Assembly: GCF_008107635.1 (NCBI RefSeq)
Contig: NZ_SDGZ01000015.1
Span: 186,001 to 250,000, forward strand
Direction: 5' to 3'
Length of the DNA: 64,000 nt
Source: Weissella muntiaci
Lineage (GTDB): Bacteria; Bacillota; Bacilli; Lactobacillales; Lactobacillaceae
Shown: positions 1 to 8,211 of the stretch, piece after piece
How positions within the stretch are numbered: the stretch's first letter is position 1
Layout of the letters: each line of letters begins with the position of its first letter
Made by a program: the position numbers and the translations under genes
The notes under the pieces: model-generated
Told to the model about the DNA's origin: nothing
Database searches by the model: none
What the model saw: only the letters and a program-made list of their open reading frames with translations

Positions 1-518
1 CCAAAAATAATTAAACCAGCAATCGGGATCAACTTAATACTTGTTGTAGCTACTTGGAAAGCCGAAGGAATTCGATTTTCAAGTGAATTCATCCCCGCAA
101 TTAATGCAATGGTAACTAGTGCAATCCATGGAACATACGCGGTTGAGATTCCAAAGAAGCTTGCAAACAGCAATGCAAAATACGATGCTAGTGCGGCGAC
201 AATCCCTGGCGCATATATAGCCACCTGTGTCCAACCAGTTAGAAAGCCCCAAAACTTGCCATAAAGTTGTCCAATGTAAACATAAATTCCGCCAGTTTCT
301 GGAATTCGTGCTCCCACCTCAGCAATCGTCAAACCAGCAGCCAATGTAATCAATCCACCAATAATCCAGGCCATTAATCCCTGAGTTGTGCCACCTGCCT
401 TAGTCAACACCTCCGCTTGCTTAAAGAAAATTCCAGACCCAATGACGGTACCAATTACAATTGATACCCCAGTCGCCACGCCCATCGTCCGATTCAGTTC
501 CTTGCCATTCTTATCCAT
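1..518 (-). CDS. Amino acid permease, APC superfamily (N-terminal part, runs off window)
   Basis: About 172 N-terminal residues of an APC-superfamily transporter are encoded; the rest lies before base 1. The start ATG at 516-518 follows a good ribosome binding site (AAAGGAG, 9 nt upstream). The protein opens with a short cytosolic tail (MDKNGKELNR) and then TM1 with the family motif IGTVIGSGIF (residues 22-31), followed by further hydrophobic segments. The motif and spacing resemble the SteT/LAT-type serine/threonine exchanger branch, but substrate cannot be fixed from a fragment. The gene sits behind a leader peptide and an intrinsic terminator (541-702), so transcription attenuation is likely; Thr/Ser codons in that leader fit a hydroxy amino acid substrate. 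Family call firm, substrate inferred. Confidence 0.85.
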   Translation of the reverse strand, partial: MDKNGKELNRTMGVATGVSIVIGTVIGSGIFFKQAEVLTKAGGTTQGLMAWIIGGLITLAAGLTIAEVGARIPETGGIYVYIGQLYGKFWGFLTGWTQVAIYAPGIVAALASYFALLFASFFGISTAYVPWIALVTIALIAGMNSLENRIPSAFQVATTSIKLIPIAGLIIF

Positions 519-540
519 AACCTAGCTCCTTTTCTATATC

Positions 541-606
541 AAAACAAAAAGCCTTTCAGCCAACCGGTCTGGATTACTCCTACCGGTAAAGTTGGCTGAA
601 AGGCTT
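541..606 (-). terminator. Attenuator terminator before the APC permease
   Basis: On the minus strand a perfect 16-bp stem (AAGCCTTTCAGCCAAC at 591-606 with its complement at 549-564) is followed by a T-rich run (550-541). It stands 23 nt before the permease start and behind the leader ORF, so it would act as a conditional rather than an end-of-gene terminator. Segment 634-647 (TTGGTTGAGAGCTT in mRNA sense) mimics the terminator's 3' arm and could pair with its 5' arm as an antiterminator. Confidence 0.8.
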
Positions 607-639
607 AAATTAGAGTTCTTTTATGTCACGCAAAAGCTC

Positions 640-702
640 TCAACCAATTATAAAAATGGTTGAGCGGGAGGTGATAGTGTTCAAAGTAAGTTGATTATTC
701 AT
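640..702 (-). CDS. Leader peptide, Thr/Ser/Ile-rich, 20 aa
   Basis: The short ORF reads MNNQLTLNTITSRSTIFIIG and stops at TGA 642-640. An AGGGAG ribosome binding site lies 9 nt before its ATG. It holds four Thr, two Ser and four Ile codons, with Thr-Ser-Arg-Ser-Thr clustered at residues 11-15. The segment encoding Ser14-Thr15 (CTCAACCA, 657-664) can pair with TGGTTGAG (639-646) around the stop codon. This arrangement is what ribosome-mediated transcription attenuation requires. No homologue is claimed; function is inferred from layout. Confidence 0.6.
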   Translation of the reverse strand: MNNQLTLNTITSRSTIFIIG

Positions 703-734
703 GGTCAGATTCTCCCTTTCTTTCGTTGATTAGA

Positions 735-763
735 ACTTTATCATTTTATTCAATATATTACAA
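735..763 (-). promoter_or_regulatory. Candidate promoter of the leader-permease transcript
   Basis: On the minus strand TTGTAA (763-758) and TAAAGT (740-735) are separated by 17 bp, upstream of the leader ORF. Both hexamers deviate from consensus, so this is a moderate call. Confidence 0.4.
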
Positions 764-799
764 GGATTTTCTTATTATTCTTTCATCAAGCATCGTCAA

Positions 800-1717
800 C
801 TAATCTACAAAACTTAACACAAGCTTCCCTTTCGGTGCGTGCTTACGCATTTCTTGGTGCGCTTGGCGCAAGTTAGCTAGGTTAAAGTGACTAACTTGAG
901 CAATTCGAATGTCAACCTTACCTGCCGCAATCAAGTCCAATAAAGCGGCCAATTGGGCCCCTGTTCCTTGCAAGAAAATAAATTCGGCATCAATATCATA
1001 CTGTGCAATCAACGCCTCGTCATAAGCCTGCACCGTTCGCAGCATACCGCCGGCTTTTAAGACCTTTGCTGATTTGATTGAAACGTCACGGCCGATTGTA
1101 TCAAGAACCGCATCAAATTCACTCAATTCCGCCTCATAGTCGCTATGATAATCAACGACGTTAACCGCCCCCAAAGATTGCAAGTAAGCAAAATCAGCTG
1201 GCGAAGCAGTAGCATATACTTCAGCACCCCGCAAAAGGGCAACTTGTACTGCAGCTGAACCAACTGCACCTGCACCACCTTGAATCAAAACCTTCTGTCC
1301 TGATTGTACATCCAGATCTTCAACGATTGCTTGATAACCCATCGCCGCTCCTAAAGTAGCAGCAACGGCCACTGCATCGTTAACCGCCTCAGGAACTAAA
1401 GCTAATGCTGATTGGCCAACAACAACTTCGCTTGCGTAAGTGTGATGATGTCGCGTAGCCGCAACACGATCACCAACCTTAAAAGCCGTGACCGCTTCAC
1501 CAACTGCGATAACATCCCCCACCACACTCGATCCTGGTACAAGTGGCAATTTATCGGCTTCACCCATTTGTCCCATCACAAACTTAACATCATATGGATC
1601 GATTGCTACAGCACGATTTTTAACCAATACTTGCTTCGCCTTCAAAGCTGGTTGCGCCAATTCAACAGCTTGTAAAACATCCACATCGCCAAATGACTTA
1701 ATTTCAATTGCTTCCAT
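800..1717 (-). CDS. NADP-dependent zinc-less alcohol dehydrogenase / quinone oxidoreductase (MDR family)
   Basis: A 305-residue medium-chain dehydrogenase/reductase of the quinone oxidoreductase type. The N-terminal GroES-like domain contains VPGSSVVGDVIAVGEAV near residues 60-76, and the Rossmann domain has the nucleotide-binding run GGAGAVGSAAVQVALLRG near residues 146-163. Cysteine and histidine ligands for structural zinc are absent, as usual in this branch, which reduces quinones or enoyl/carbonyl compounds with NADPH. The start has a GGGAG ribosome binding site 9 nt upstream. It appears monocistronic. Substrate unknown. Confidence 0.85.
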   Translation of the reverse strand: MEAIEIKSFGDVDVLQAVELAQPALKAKQVLVKNRAVAIDPYDVKFVMGQMGEADKLPLVPGSSVVGDVIAVGEAVTAFKVGDRVAATRHHHTYASEVVVGQSALALVPEAVNDAVAVAATLGAAMGYQAIVEDLDVQSGQKVLIQGGAGAVGSAAVQVALLRGAEVYATASPADFAYLQSLGAVNVVDYHSDYEAELSEFDAVLDTIGRDVSIKSAKVLKAGGMLRTVQAYDEALIAQYDIDAEFIFLQGTGAQLAALLDLIAAGKVDIRIAQVSHFNLANLRQAHQEMRKHAPKGKLVLSFVD

Positions 1718-1774
1718 GACTTACGCTCCCTTTTTTAATTGATTATACACTAATAAAATGTAAGCGGAATGATT

Positions 1775-1813
1775 AAAAAAAGACGAAGGCAACCAACCAG
1801 TTGCATCCGCCTT
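1775..1813 (-). terminator. Intrinsic terminator of the aquaporin gene
   Basis: An imperfect GC-rich hairpin (GCAAC/GTTGC core extended by GGC/GTC pairs) is followed on the minus strand by seven T residues, about 40 nt past the aquaporin stop. Confidence 0.65.
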
Positions 1814-1851
1814 TCCAAGTTCATAGGCAGAATACCTATCAACCGTATTTT

Positions 1852-2541
1852 TTACTTTTCTGATCCAAGACCGAACTTTGCAATAACGGCTGCCAAAGCA
1901 CCACCTAGCAAAGGTCCTACCAAGTAGGCAGCATAGTTAGCCAATGCAGTCGTTGATCCAACCAAGGCCATTCCCAAAGCTGGTCCGAATGAACGAGCTG
2001 GGTTCAATGAACCACCAGTTGATGACAAACCGATCATGATCAAGCCACCAAGAACCAAACCAATTGCTACTGGAGCAATGTTTGAGCCTTCGTTCAACTT
2101 GGCAGTTGTCATCAAAGCAACAAGAACCAAGAAGAACGTCAAGACGAATTCAATTGCACTTGCTGAGAAGAAGTTCAAAGTTGAAGTGTATGATGTTTGT
2201 CCGAAACCAACTTGGGCAATTGTAGCAGCCTTGGCACCAAAGGCACTCATAAAGCCGTACAAGATTCCAGTTCCAGCAATTGCACCAAGGAATTGTGCAC
2301 CAACATAACCAGCAAATTCAACCCATGTGATACGGCCGACAATGGCTGCACCCAATGAGATAGCTGGGTTAAAGTGAGCACCTGAGATCTTACCGAAGGC
2401 AGCTGCCCCAGCAATTACAGCAATAGCAAAGGCCAAAGCAATTGGCAATGGACCATAACTAGTACCAGCAAAAACGATTGCTCCCGTACCCATAAGAACA
2501 AGTAACATTGTTCCGATGAACTCCGCAATATACTTACGCAT
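1852..2541 (-). CDS. Aquaporin, MIP family
   Basis: A 229-residue channel with six predicted membrane helices and the two half-helix signatures HFNPAIS (N-terminal half) and LNPARSFGPA (C-terminal half). The second NPAR is followed by Ser rather than Asp, which in this family points to a water-selective (AqpZ-like) pore rather than a glycerol facilitator. I chose the ATG at 2541, not the upstream in-frame ATG at 2604, because AAAGGAG lies 9 nt before it and the protein then begins MRKYIAEFIG as family members do. Single-gene unit with its own terminator. A role in osmotic water flux or small-solute passage is known for the family, inferred here. Confidence 0.9.
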   Translation of the reverse strand: MRKYIAEFIGTMLLVLMGTGAIVFAGTSYGPLPIALAFAIAVIAGAAAFGKISGAHFNPAISLGAAIVGRITWVEFAGYVGAQFLGAIAGTGILYGFMSAFGAKAATIAQVGFGQTSYTSTLNFFSASAIEFVLTFFLVLVALMTTAKLNEGSNIAPVAIGLVLGGLIMIGLSSTGGSLNPARSFGPALGMALVGSTTALANYAAYLVGPLLGGALAAVIAKFGLGSEK

Positions 2542-2680
2542 AAATAATTTCTCCTTTAATCTAAAAAACATAGATGTATTACCTAAAATAATAACATAAA
2601 TCAATGTTGTTTATAGTACATTCTACGAATTAAACCCAACTTAAACAATGATAAAACCAAGAATTTTTATAGTTCTTTCT

Positions 2681-3019
2681 TTAACGACCAACAAATTTGC
2701 CAGTTTCCTGATCCAACAAAAGCCAAACCTGCTCAGCGTTATCCTTAAATTGTTCAATAAAACTTGCTTGACCATCTTGTGGCTTAATCTCACCAACCAG
2801 GTCGTTCACAGCGTCAAAAATACTTAAACCAGTGAAGTCACTATCCCATCGAACATAATAGTAATTTCCCTCCATTCGTTCATCAACAATCGACTGTAAA
2901 CCGTCCTTCAACGCCTCTTTAATCACGTCAACTTCAGAAACTGGAAAACCACGCTCTGTCATCGTCTGTACACGCTGTCCAACTGCCTGCATATCCTCTG
3001 GAATTTTGAAATCGTCCAT
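2681..3019 (-). CDS. Hypothetical protein, 112 aa, acidic
   Basis: I do not recognise this protein. It is small, acidic and soluble, without signal peptide or membrane segment. Predicted helices fill the first 45 residues (AVGQRVQTMTERGFPVSEVD), followed by a probable beta region (NYYYVRWDSDFTGLS) and a C-terminal QVWLLLDQETGKFVGR. The ribosome binding site is weak (AGTAGG). It lies divergently from nnrE, with a shared 180-bp intergenic region. The frame is open over its whole length and codon use matches its neighbours, so it is probably a real gene. Confidence 0.6.
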   Translation of the reverse strand: MDDFKIPEDMQAVGQRVQTMTERGFPVSEVDVIKEALKDGLQSIVDERMEGNYYYVRWDSDFTGLSIFDAVNDLVGEIKPQDGQASFIEQFKDNAEQVWLLLDQETGKFVGR

Positions 3020-3121
3020 TAATTCACGCCTACTTTCTCTAAAATCCTAGTGTTTTTAGAATATCATAAAACCTTGTTTCTTTTAAATACTTATATTTTG
3101 TCAACAATTAAAAAATCCGAA

Positions 3122-3151
3122 TTAGGTAGGGTAGTTCCCTAATGCTATAAT
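3122..3151 (+). promoter_or_regulatory. Extended -10 promoter of nnrE
   Basis: A perfect TATAAT (3146-3151) preceded by TG (TGCTATAAT, extended -10), with a weak -35 (TTAGGT, 3122-3127) 18 bp upstream. The -35/spacer region carries the short inverted repeat TTAGG...CCTAA (3122-3142), a possible operator. About 50 nt before the nnrE start. Confidence 0.55.
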
Positions 3152-3199
3152 GGATTTGTTCATTATGAACTAAGAATTTAAAAGAAAAGGAGCTTTTGC

Positions 3200-3847
3200 A
3201 TGGTACATGCTGTAACTGCTCAAGAAATGCAAAAATATGACCGCTACACTATTGAAGAAATCGGTGTACCCAGTCTCGTTTTAATGGAACGAGCTGCTTT
3301 GGCGGTAAATGAAGTTTTAGGAGCGGGAAACTTTGATCTATCCAACGTGCTAGTTATTGCCGGTCTCGGCAATAACGGTGGCGACGGCGTTGCAGTTGCT
3401 CGCTTGCTAATGCAAAAAGGAATCTCCGTTGATCTACTGATTGTCGGAGACGAAAAGCGTGCTTCACAAAGTACAACGACTCAATTAAAAATCGCCCGTA
3501 ACTACGGTCTTGAGCCTCAAAGTCGCGTGCGTGACTTCCGGCAATATTCTGTCGTCGTTGATGCACTTTTTGGGATTGGACTATCAAAACCTGTTCCCGT
3601 TAAACTTGCCGAGATGATTAAACGGGTTAATGCAGCAAATATTCCAGTCGTTGCCATTGACGTTCCATCTGGCCTCAATGCAACTACTGGTGAGATTATG
3701 GGCTCTGCCATCCGGGCTGCCGCAACAGTTACATTTGCCTACCCTAAACAAGGCCTCATTCAAAATGAGGGGATTAAACGTTCTGGTGCAATTTATGTCA
3801 AAGATATTGGTATATATTCACCAGAAGAGCTACAAGGAGAAGTGTAA
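3200..3847 (+). CDS. nnrE: NAD(P)H-hydrate epimerase
   Basis: A 215-residue YjeF_N-domain protein that epimerises damaged R-NAD(P)HX to the S form for repair by NAD(P)HX dehydratase. The signature GLGNNGGDG (about residues 55-63), DALFGIGLSKPV (about 118-129) and AIDVPSGLNATTGE (about 150-163) are all visible. The length equals that of the stand-alone epimerase, so the dehydratase domain must be encoded elsewhere. RBS AAAGGAG, 8 nt before ATG. The next gene starts 3 nt after its stop, so the two are probably cotranscribed. Confidence 0.9.
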   Translation: MVHAVTAQEMQKYDRYTIEEIGVPSLVLMERAALAVNEVLGAGNFDLSNVLVIAGLGNNGGDGVAVARLLMQKGISVDLLIVGDEKRASQSTTTQLKIARNYGLEPQSRVRDFRQYSVVVDALFGIGLSKPVPVKLAEMIKRVNAANIPVVAIDVPSGLNATTGEIMGSAIRAAATVTFAYPKQGLIQNEGIKRSGAIYVKDIGIYSPEELQGEV

Positions 3848-3850
3848 ATT

Positions 3851-5704
3851 ATGAAAATCGTTTTAGTGGGTGCTGGTCCTCGTAACCTGTCACTATTAGA
3901 ACGTTTGATTTCAAACGCTTATGAAGTGGATCAATCAATTACTGTTACAATGTATGATCCCTTCCCAATTGGCGGTAGAGTCTGGAATCCGGATCAAGAT
4001 CCAACCTTCCTGATGAATACTGTCACACAACAATTAACTCTCTTCACTGACGCCTCAATTAACCATTCAACCGCTCAAAGCATTGAGGGACCAAATTTTT
4101 ACGAATGGGCAACCAAGTACGGCCGTGAGTATATCATTGCGCAAAACCTTAAAAACACGGATACCTTCCTTGACGAACTCACTCAGATTAGTCCAAACCG
4201 CTTTTCATCACGCGCACTCTTTGGCGTCTATGCACATTGGTACTTCGAAAGGGTCACAGCAACACTACCTAGTAATTTAGAAATAGATTACCAACGCCTT
4301 GCCGTAACCGATGTCGAACGTACCGATGATGGTTTCATTGTTAGTTTAGCCAATGAAGAGCAGGTTCGTGCCGATCAAGTCATCTTAACCTTAGGAAATA
4401 CTGATCATGCACTCAATCTAGAAGAACAGACTTTTGCAGATGCAGCACATGCTAATAGCTCACTCAATTATTTGGCACCTACGCATCCAAATGAAGCCAA
4501 GTTGGAACAAATCCCAGCCAAAGACGACGTTATCTTACGTGGTCTTGGTTTGAGCTTTTTTGATTACATTGCCAAACTTACGCTCGGTCGTGGTGGCCAT
4601 TTCGTCCGTGATACCGTTGGCGAGCTGTCTTATCAACCATCCGGCCTAGAACCACATATGATTGCTGGATCACGTTCTGGATTACCAATGCATGCTCGAG
4701 GCGTTAATCAAAAGGTGCACGCTGAGAGTTATCAGCCGGTCTTTTTCACAGAAGAAAATCTTGATAAAGCTGCTCAAGCCAATCATGGTCACGCCACCTT
4801 CGACAGTTTTCTAGAATTAGTGCGCAAAGAACTAGAATATAAACACTACCAGAATACAATCAACGATTTAGCCGTAACCTGGCCCTTTAATGTGAATCAC
4901 TTTATGAATGCACTTCGTGATAGTGAGGATTTGAACCTAACAGCAAAGGCATTTGGTCTTGCGGACCAATATATCATTGATTGGGATAGCCTTCTAAATC
5001 CTGTTGCAAAAATGACCAAGGACGTTAATTATGATCGTTTCATGCTTGATTATCTAGCCTGGGATATTGCTGATGCTAACAAAGGAAATATCGAGGCACC
5101 TTATGCCGGCGCTTTTGACCTCCTACGGGATGTCCGCGGCGTTATTCGCTACAACATCACTGCTGGCTACTTATCAGGCGATGAATATGCAAAGTTTTTA
5201 GCAACTTTCAATCCTTGGAATTCACTACTATCTGTTGGTCCGCCATTATTACGTGTTGAACAAATGCGGGCCCTCATCAAAGCAAAGGTACTCACGATCG
5301 CCGGCCCCGGCTTAGCGGTCACAGCTACTGATGATACATTCACCGCTCATGATAATCGTGATGGTGTTTGGTCAGCTAAAAGTCTTGTTGAGGCACGTCT
5401 ATCAACACCGGATCTAAACACCAGTACTAATCCACTGATTATGAAGCTACGTGAACGCGGTATATTGGCACCTGGTCATTTTACGAGTCCACAAGGCCCT
5501 GACTTAATTGTTAAAGGTGCTCAGATGGATCGTGAAACGAAACAAGTGGTCAATATCGATGATCAAATCATCCCCGGCCTCTATATCTGGGGAGTGCCAA
5601 CAGAGGGTTGGTCTTGGTTTACTACTTTTGCCTCACGACCTGGCGTTCATGATAAAAATCTCCAGGACGCTGAAGATATCGCTCACAATATTTTCAAAAA
5701 ATAA
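3851..5704 (+). CDS. FAD/NAD(P)-binding oxidoreductase, 617 aa
   Basis: A large flavoprotein of the FAD-NAD(P)-binding type (PF13454-like). The dinucleotide motif VGAGPRNLSLLERL is at residues 6-19, and the GGRVW and MNTVTQQLTLF segments that follow are characteristic. A second glycine-rich segment (ILRGLGLSFFDYIAKL) lies near residue 230, and the C-terminal IIPGLYIWGVPTEGWSWFT resembles the FAD-contacting end of related monooxygenase-like enzymes. The RBS is supplied within the end of nnrE (AAGGAG). Substrate unknown; the operon with nnrE suggests only cotranscription. A terminator follows. Confidence 0.75.
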   Translation: MKIVLVGAGPRNLSLLERLISNAYEVDQSITVTMYDPFPIGGRVWNPDQDPTFLMNTVTQQLTLFTDASINHSTAQSIEGPNFYEWATKYGREYIIAQNLKNTDTFLDELTQISPNRFSSRALFGVYAHWYFERVTATLPSNLEIDYQRLAVTDVERTDDGFIVSLANEEQVRADQVILTLGNTDHALNLEEQTFADAAHANSSLNYLAPTHPNEAKLEQIPAKDDVILRGLGLSFFDYIAKLTLGRGGHFVRDTVGELSYQPSGLEPHMIAGSRSGLPMHARGVNQKVHAESYQPVFFTEENLDKAAQANHGHATFDSFLELVRKELEYKHYQNTINDLAVTWPFNVNHFMNALRDSEDLNLTAKAFGLADQYIIDWDSLLNPVAKMTKDVNYDRFMLDYLAWDIADANKGNIEAPYAGAFDLLRDVRGVIRYNITAGYLSGDEYAKFLATFNPWNSLLSVGPPLLRVEQMRALIKAKVLTIAGPGLAVTATDDTFTAHDNRDGVWSAKSLVEARLSTPDLNTSTNPLIMKLRERGILAPGHFTSPQGPDLIVKGAQMDRETKQVVNIDDQIIPGLYIWGVPTEGWSWFTTFASRPGVHDKNLQDAEDIAHNIFKK

Positions 5705-5713
5705 GTATCTTTC

Positions 5714-5747
5714 AACCGTTCATGATGATATGTCATGGACGGTTTTT
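5714..5747 (+). terminator. Terminator after the nnrE operon
   Basis: CCGTTCATGA (5716-5725) pairs with TCATGGACGG (5733-5742) with one mismatch and is followed by five T residues. Confidence 0.7.
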
Positions 5748-5860
5748 CTGATCAGTACGCTAAAGCTTGCGTTGAGCCTCAAATGGACTTATATTAGTAC
5801 CTGAACTTTTAAGTGCGTAACATCCTAAAAATAAGTATTAAAGATAAGAGAGGAAATCAA

Positions 5861-6916
5861 ATGATTCAAGCAAAGTCTGCATTTTGGCAAAAAGTTGTCG
5901 ATGATGCCCAAGCAAACCCTGCAACCGGATTAGATCAAACCCCATTCTTCACTCTTGCACCGATGGAGGCTGTAACCGATACTGTCTTTCGGCGTGTGGT
6001 TGAGAAGGCTGCCGGTCCAGATGCCTACTATACTGAGTTTACAAATGCGCGTAGTATTTCGCATCCGAAGGCAAAATTCACCGTTCAAGGGCGTCTAGCC
6101 TATGTGGCAGACGAAAAAAAGCCCATTGTCCAACTATGGGGCAATCGCGAAATTGATTTTGAAAGTTCCGCTCTTGAACTCCGCGATCGCGGTTTTGAGG
6201 CTATTGATATCAACATGGGCTGCCCAGATAGCACGGTTATCAAGAACGGTGGCGGATCTGATTTAATTCGACATTTTGATTCAGCTAAAGAGGTTATCAC
6301 AGGTGCCAAAAAAGCTGGACTACCAGTTTCTGTTAAGACTCGTCTTGGTTTTAACGATCTCGAGACTTTCCGAACTTGGCTGCCTTTCCTTTTGGAACAG
6401 GACGTTCAAGTCTTAACCGTTCATTTACGAACACGTAAGGAAATGTCGAAGGTTGAACCTCATTATGAGTTCATCGATGAAATCCTTAAAATGCGTGATG
6501 AAATCGCCCCAAATACCTTAATCCAATTCAACGGCGATATCAAAGATCGTCAAGCCGGTCTTGAGCTTGCCCGCCAACATCCTGGTATCGATGGTATTAT
6601 GATTGGTCGTGGAATCTTCGAGAACCCCTTTGCTTTCGAGGTTACAACTACTGATCATTCACTTGACGAAACATTGGCACTGTTGCGCTTGCAACTTGAT
6701 TTATATGATCAGTTCACTGCTGAATTTGGACCCATGCACTTCCAAAAACTAAAGCGTTTCTTCAAGATTTATGTGCGTAACTTTTCTTATGCTTCAGACC
6801 TACGTTTGGCATTAATGGAGACTAAAACCACTGCAGAGGTTCGCGAAGTCTTGGATGAGTTTGATCGTCAATGGGCCGCTAAAGCCACACAAAGCGCAAG
6901 TAATACAACAATCTAA
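5861..6916 (+). CDS. tRNA-dihydrouridine synthase
   Basis: A 351-residue Dus-family flavoenzyme that reduces uridine in tRNA. It shows the FMN-barrel signature APMEAVTDTVFRRV near residue 30, the catalytic-cysteine motif NMGCPD near residue 120, an SVKTRLGF strand and the C-terminal phosphate-binding IMIGRGIFENPFAF. I use the ATG at 5861, preceded by GAGAGGAAATC, because the 16 extra upstream residues (start at 5813) are not family-like. Monocistronic, with a bidirectional terminator downstream. Confidence 0.9.
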   Translation: MIQAKSAFWQKVVDDAQANPATGLDQTPFFTLAPMEAVTDTVFRRVVEKAAGPDAYYTEFTNARSISHPKAKFTVQGRLAYVADEKKPIVQLWGNREIDFESSALELRDRGFEAIDINMGCPDSTVIKNGGGSDLIRHFDSAKEVITGAKKAGLPVSVKTRLGFNDLETFRTWLPFLLEQDVQVLTVHLRTRKEMSKVEPHYEFIDEILKMRDEIAPNTLIQFNGDIKDRQAGLELARQHPGIDGIMIGRGIFENPFAFEVTTTDHSLDETLALLRLQLDLYDQFTAEFGPMHFQKLKRFFKIYVRNFSYASDLRLALMETKTTAEVREVLDEFDRQWAAKATQSASNTTI

Positions 6917-6925
6917 ATTAAAAAA

Positions 6926-6996
6926 TATCAATGAAAAATGAGGTGAACCCACAAAGTTAAATCAACTTTTAAGGGCCACCTCATTTTTCATTGATA
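6926..6996. terminator. Bidirectional terminator, 20-bp perfect stem
   Basis: TATCAATGAAAAATGAGGTG (6926-6945) is perfectly complementary to 6977-6996, with A and T runs within the arms. It serves the convergent dus gene and the small membrane protein gene and lies beside a parS site. Confidence 0.85.
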
Positions 6997-7002
6997 CGTT
7001 TT

Positions 7003-7018
7003 TGTTTCACGTGAAACA
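7003..7018. other. parS site (ParB/Spo0J binding), perfect
   Basis: TGTTTCACGTGAAACA matches the bacterial parS consensus TGTTNCACGTGAAACA at all positions. It lies between a terminator and the stop codon of the next gene, in a convergent intergenic spot. One of six such sequences in the window. Confidence 0.9.
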
Positions 7019-7228
7019 CTACTTTGTCTGAAGCTGATGATCTTTTAGATAGTTCCAAAATGACCCAATTGCAGAAACCAAATCAATTCCTGGTAAAAAG
7101 GCAATAAAGACAATTATCGTCCATTGTTCTTGCGGTTGAAAAACAAACCACCACATCCAATCGATGAGCATTTGAATAAACAACAGTCTCGGTTTTGCTC
7201 TAAAAAAAGAATATTTAAATATCGACAT
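7019..7228 (-). CDS. Small membrane protein, 69 aa
   Basis: A small hydrophobic protein with two likely membrane segments (LLFIQMLIDWMWWFVFQP and WTIIVFIAFLPGIDLVSAIG) and a polar C-terminus. AGGTGAGGA lies just before the ATG. It may be cotranscribed with the esterase-like gene upstream (7241-8146), as the gap is only 12 nt. Not recognised. Its stop codon abuts the parS site. Confidence 0.6.
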   Translation of the reverse strand: MSIFKYSFFRAKPRLLFIQMLIDWMWWFVFQPQEQWTIIVFIAFLPGIDLVSAIGSFWNYLKDHQLQTK

Positions 7229-7240
7229 TCCTCACCTCGC

Positions 7241-8146
7241 TTACACCCATGCTTCTAAAAAGCTCGTTTTAATCATCGTATTTTCCAATGTCATGTAGTC
7301 AGCCGGTCCGTGTACGCCACCCGGAACAACTACTAAATCTGCTCGCTCCTCGCCAAGAACCGCCTTGGCAGCCGTAATCATATTAATTGTTTGCTGATAA
7401 GGTACTACTGGATCCTTTGTTCCGACAAAGGCCAAAATTGGTGGAGTTTTTTCACTAAAATAATTAACCGGATTGTAGCGTCGCACAAGATCGAGGCGCT
7501 CCTTAGGCGCGTTTCCACCAAAGAGTTGCCCCTCAAAGGAAATCCCTTGCCCCGTTTCTTGATATTTCGGCGTAACACCACTCGCTGCAAATTGATCCTG
7601 GAACTGATTAAATTCGTAAGGACCATACATCGCAATTATCGCATTCACAGCTTCCGACTCAGTTTCATCACTACCAAATACACGCTTGTCAAAATCGGTA
7701 GTATTAGCAGTTGTCGCCGCCAATAGTGCTAGATGCGCTCCCGATGACTCACCCATCAAAGCGAAGCGCTTCGAATCTAATTGATATTCAGCGGCGTGCG
7801 CTCTAAGCCAACGAATAGCCGCCTTAATTTCCCAAATTTGTTGTGGAAAGTCAGCCTGCCAAATCAATGAATAGTTTAAGCTAATCACTGCGTATCCTTG
7901 CTGTAGCAATTTCAATGCCGGTTCTAACTTATGGGAGCTTTTCGCACCGAAGTACAATCCTCCACCAAAAACATCAACAACCACCGGAAAAGGTCCCGCC
8001 CCGTCATTTGGTAGGTAAATGTCCAGTTGATGGCGCTCTGGATATTGCTGATCCAAGTCCATATAGGCTAAATTATGCCATTGATGCAATACCCCAGCTG
8101 TCTGAGCTGGGATATACGCAACCTGTCGGTCAATAAAATGTTCCAT
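7241..8146 (-). CDS. Alpha/beta hydrolase, esterase/lipase type
   Basis: About 301 residues with an esterase/lipase core of the BD-FAE or HSL-like type. The nucleophile elbow is GESSGAHLALLA; the acid is probably the Asp in TKDPVVPY and the histidine lies in GGVHGPADY. The oxyanion-hole segment reads VFGGGLYFGA, where most relatives have HGGG. The ATG at 8146 is chosen because GGAGGT lies 7 nt upstream; the longer start at 8182 falls inside the terminator of the preceding permease gene. Likely cytoplasmic; substrate unknown. Confidence 0.8.
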   Translation of the reverse strand: MEHFIDRQVAYIPAQTAGVLHQWHNLAYMDLDQQYPERHQLDIYLPNDGAGPFPVVVDVFGGGLYFGAKSSHKLEPALKLLQQGYAVISLNYSLIWQADFPQQIWEIKAAIRWLRAHAAEYQLDSKRFALMGESSGAHLALLAATTANTTDFDKRVFGSDETESEAVNAIIAMYGPYEFNQFQDQFAASGVTPKYQETGQGISFEGQLFGGNAPKERLDLVRRYNPVNYFSEKTPPILAFVGTKDPVVPYQQTINMITAAKAVLGEERADLVVVPGGVHGPADYMTLENTMIKTSFLEAWV

Positions 8147-8161
8147 CCGGCCTACCTCCAA

Positions 8162-8204
8162 AAAATATAGGGGCGAAATCAAACTGATTCCACCCCTATA
8201 TTTT
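8162..8204 (-). terminator. Terminator of the 8212-9555 permease gene
   Basis: AAAATATAGGGG and CCCCTATATTTT form a 12-bp stem with a T-run on the minus strand. Confidence 0.75.
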
Positions 8205-8211
8205 ACACTAT

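Noticed and set aside
541-720. T-box riboswitch in front of the APC permease
   Set aside because: No T-box sequence (AGGGTGGNACCGCG-like) or specifier loop; the leader-peptide attenuator explains the structure better.
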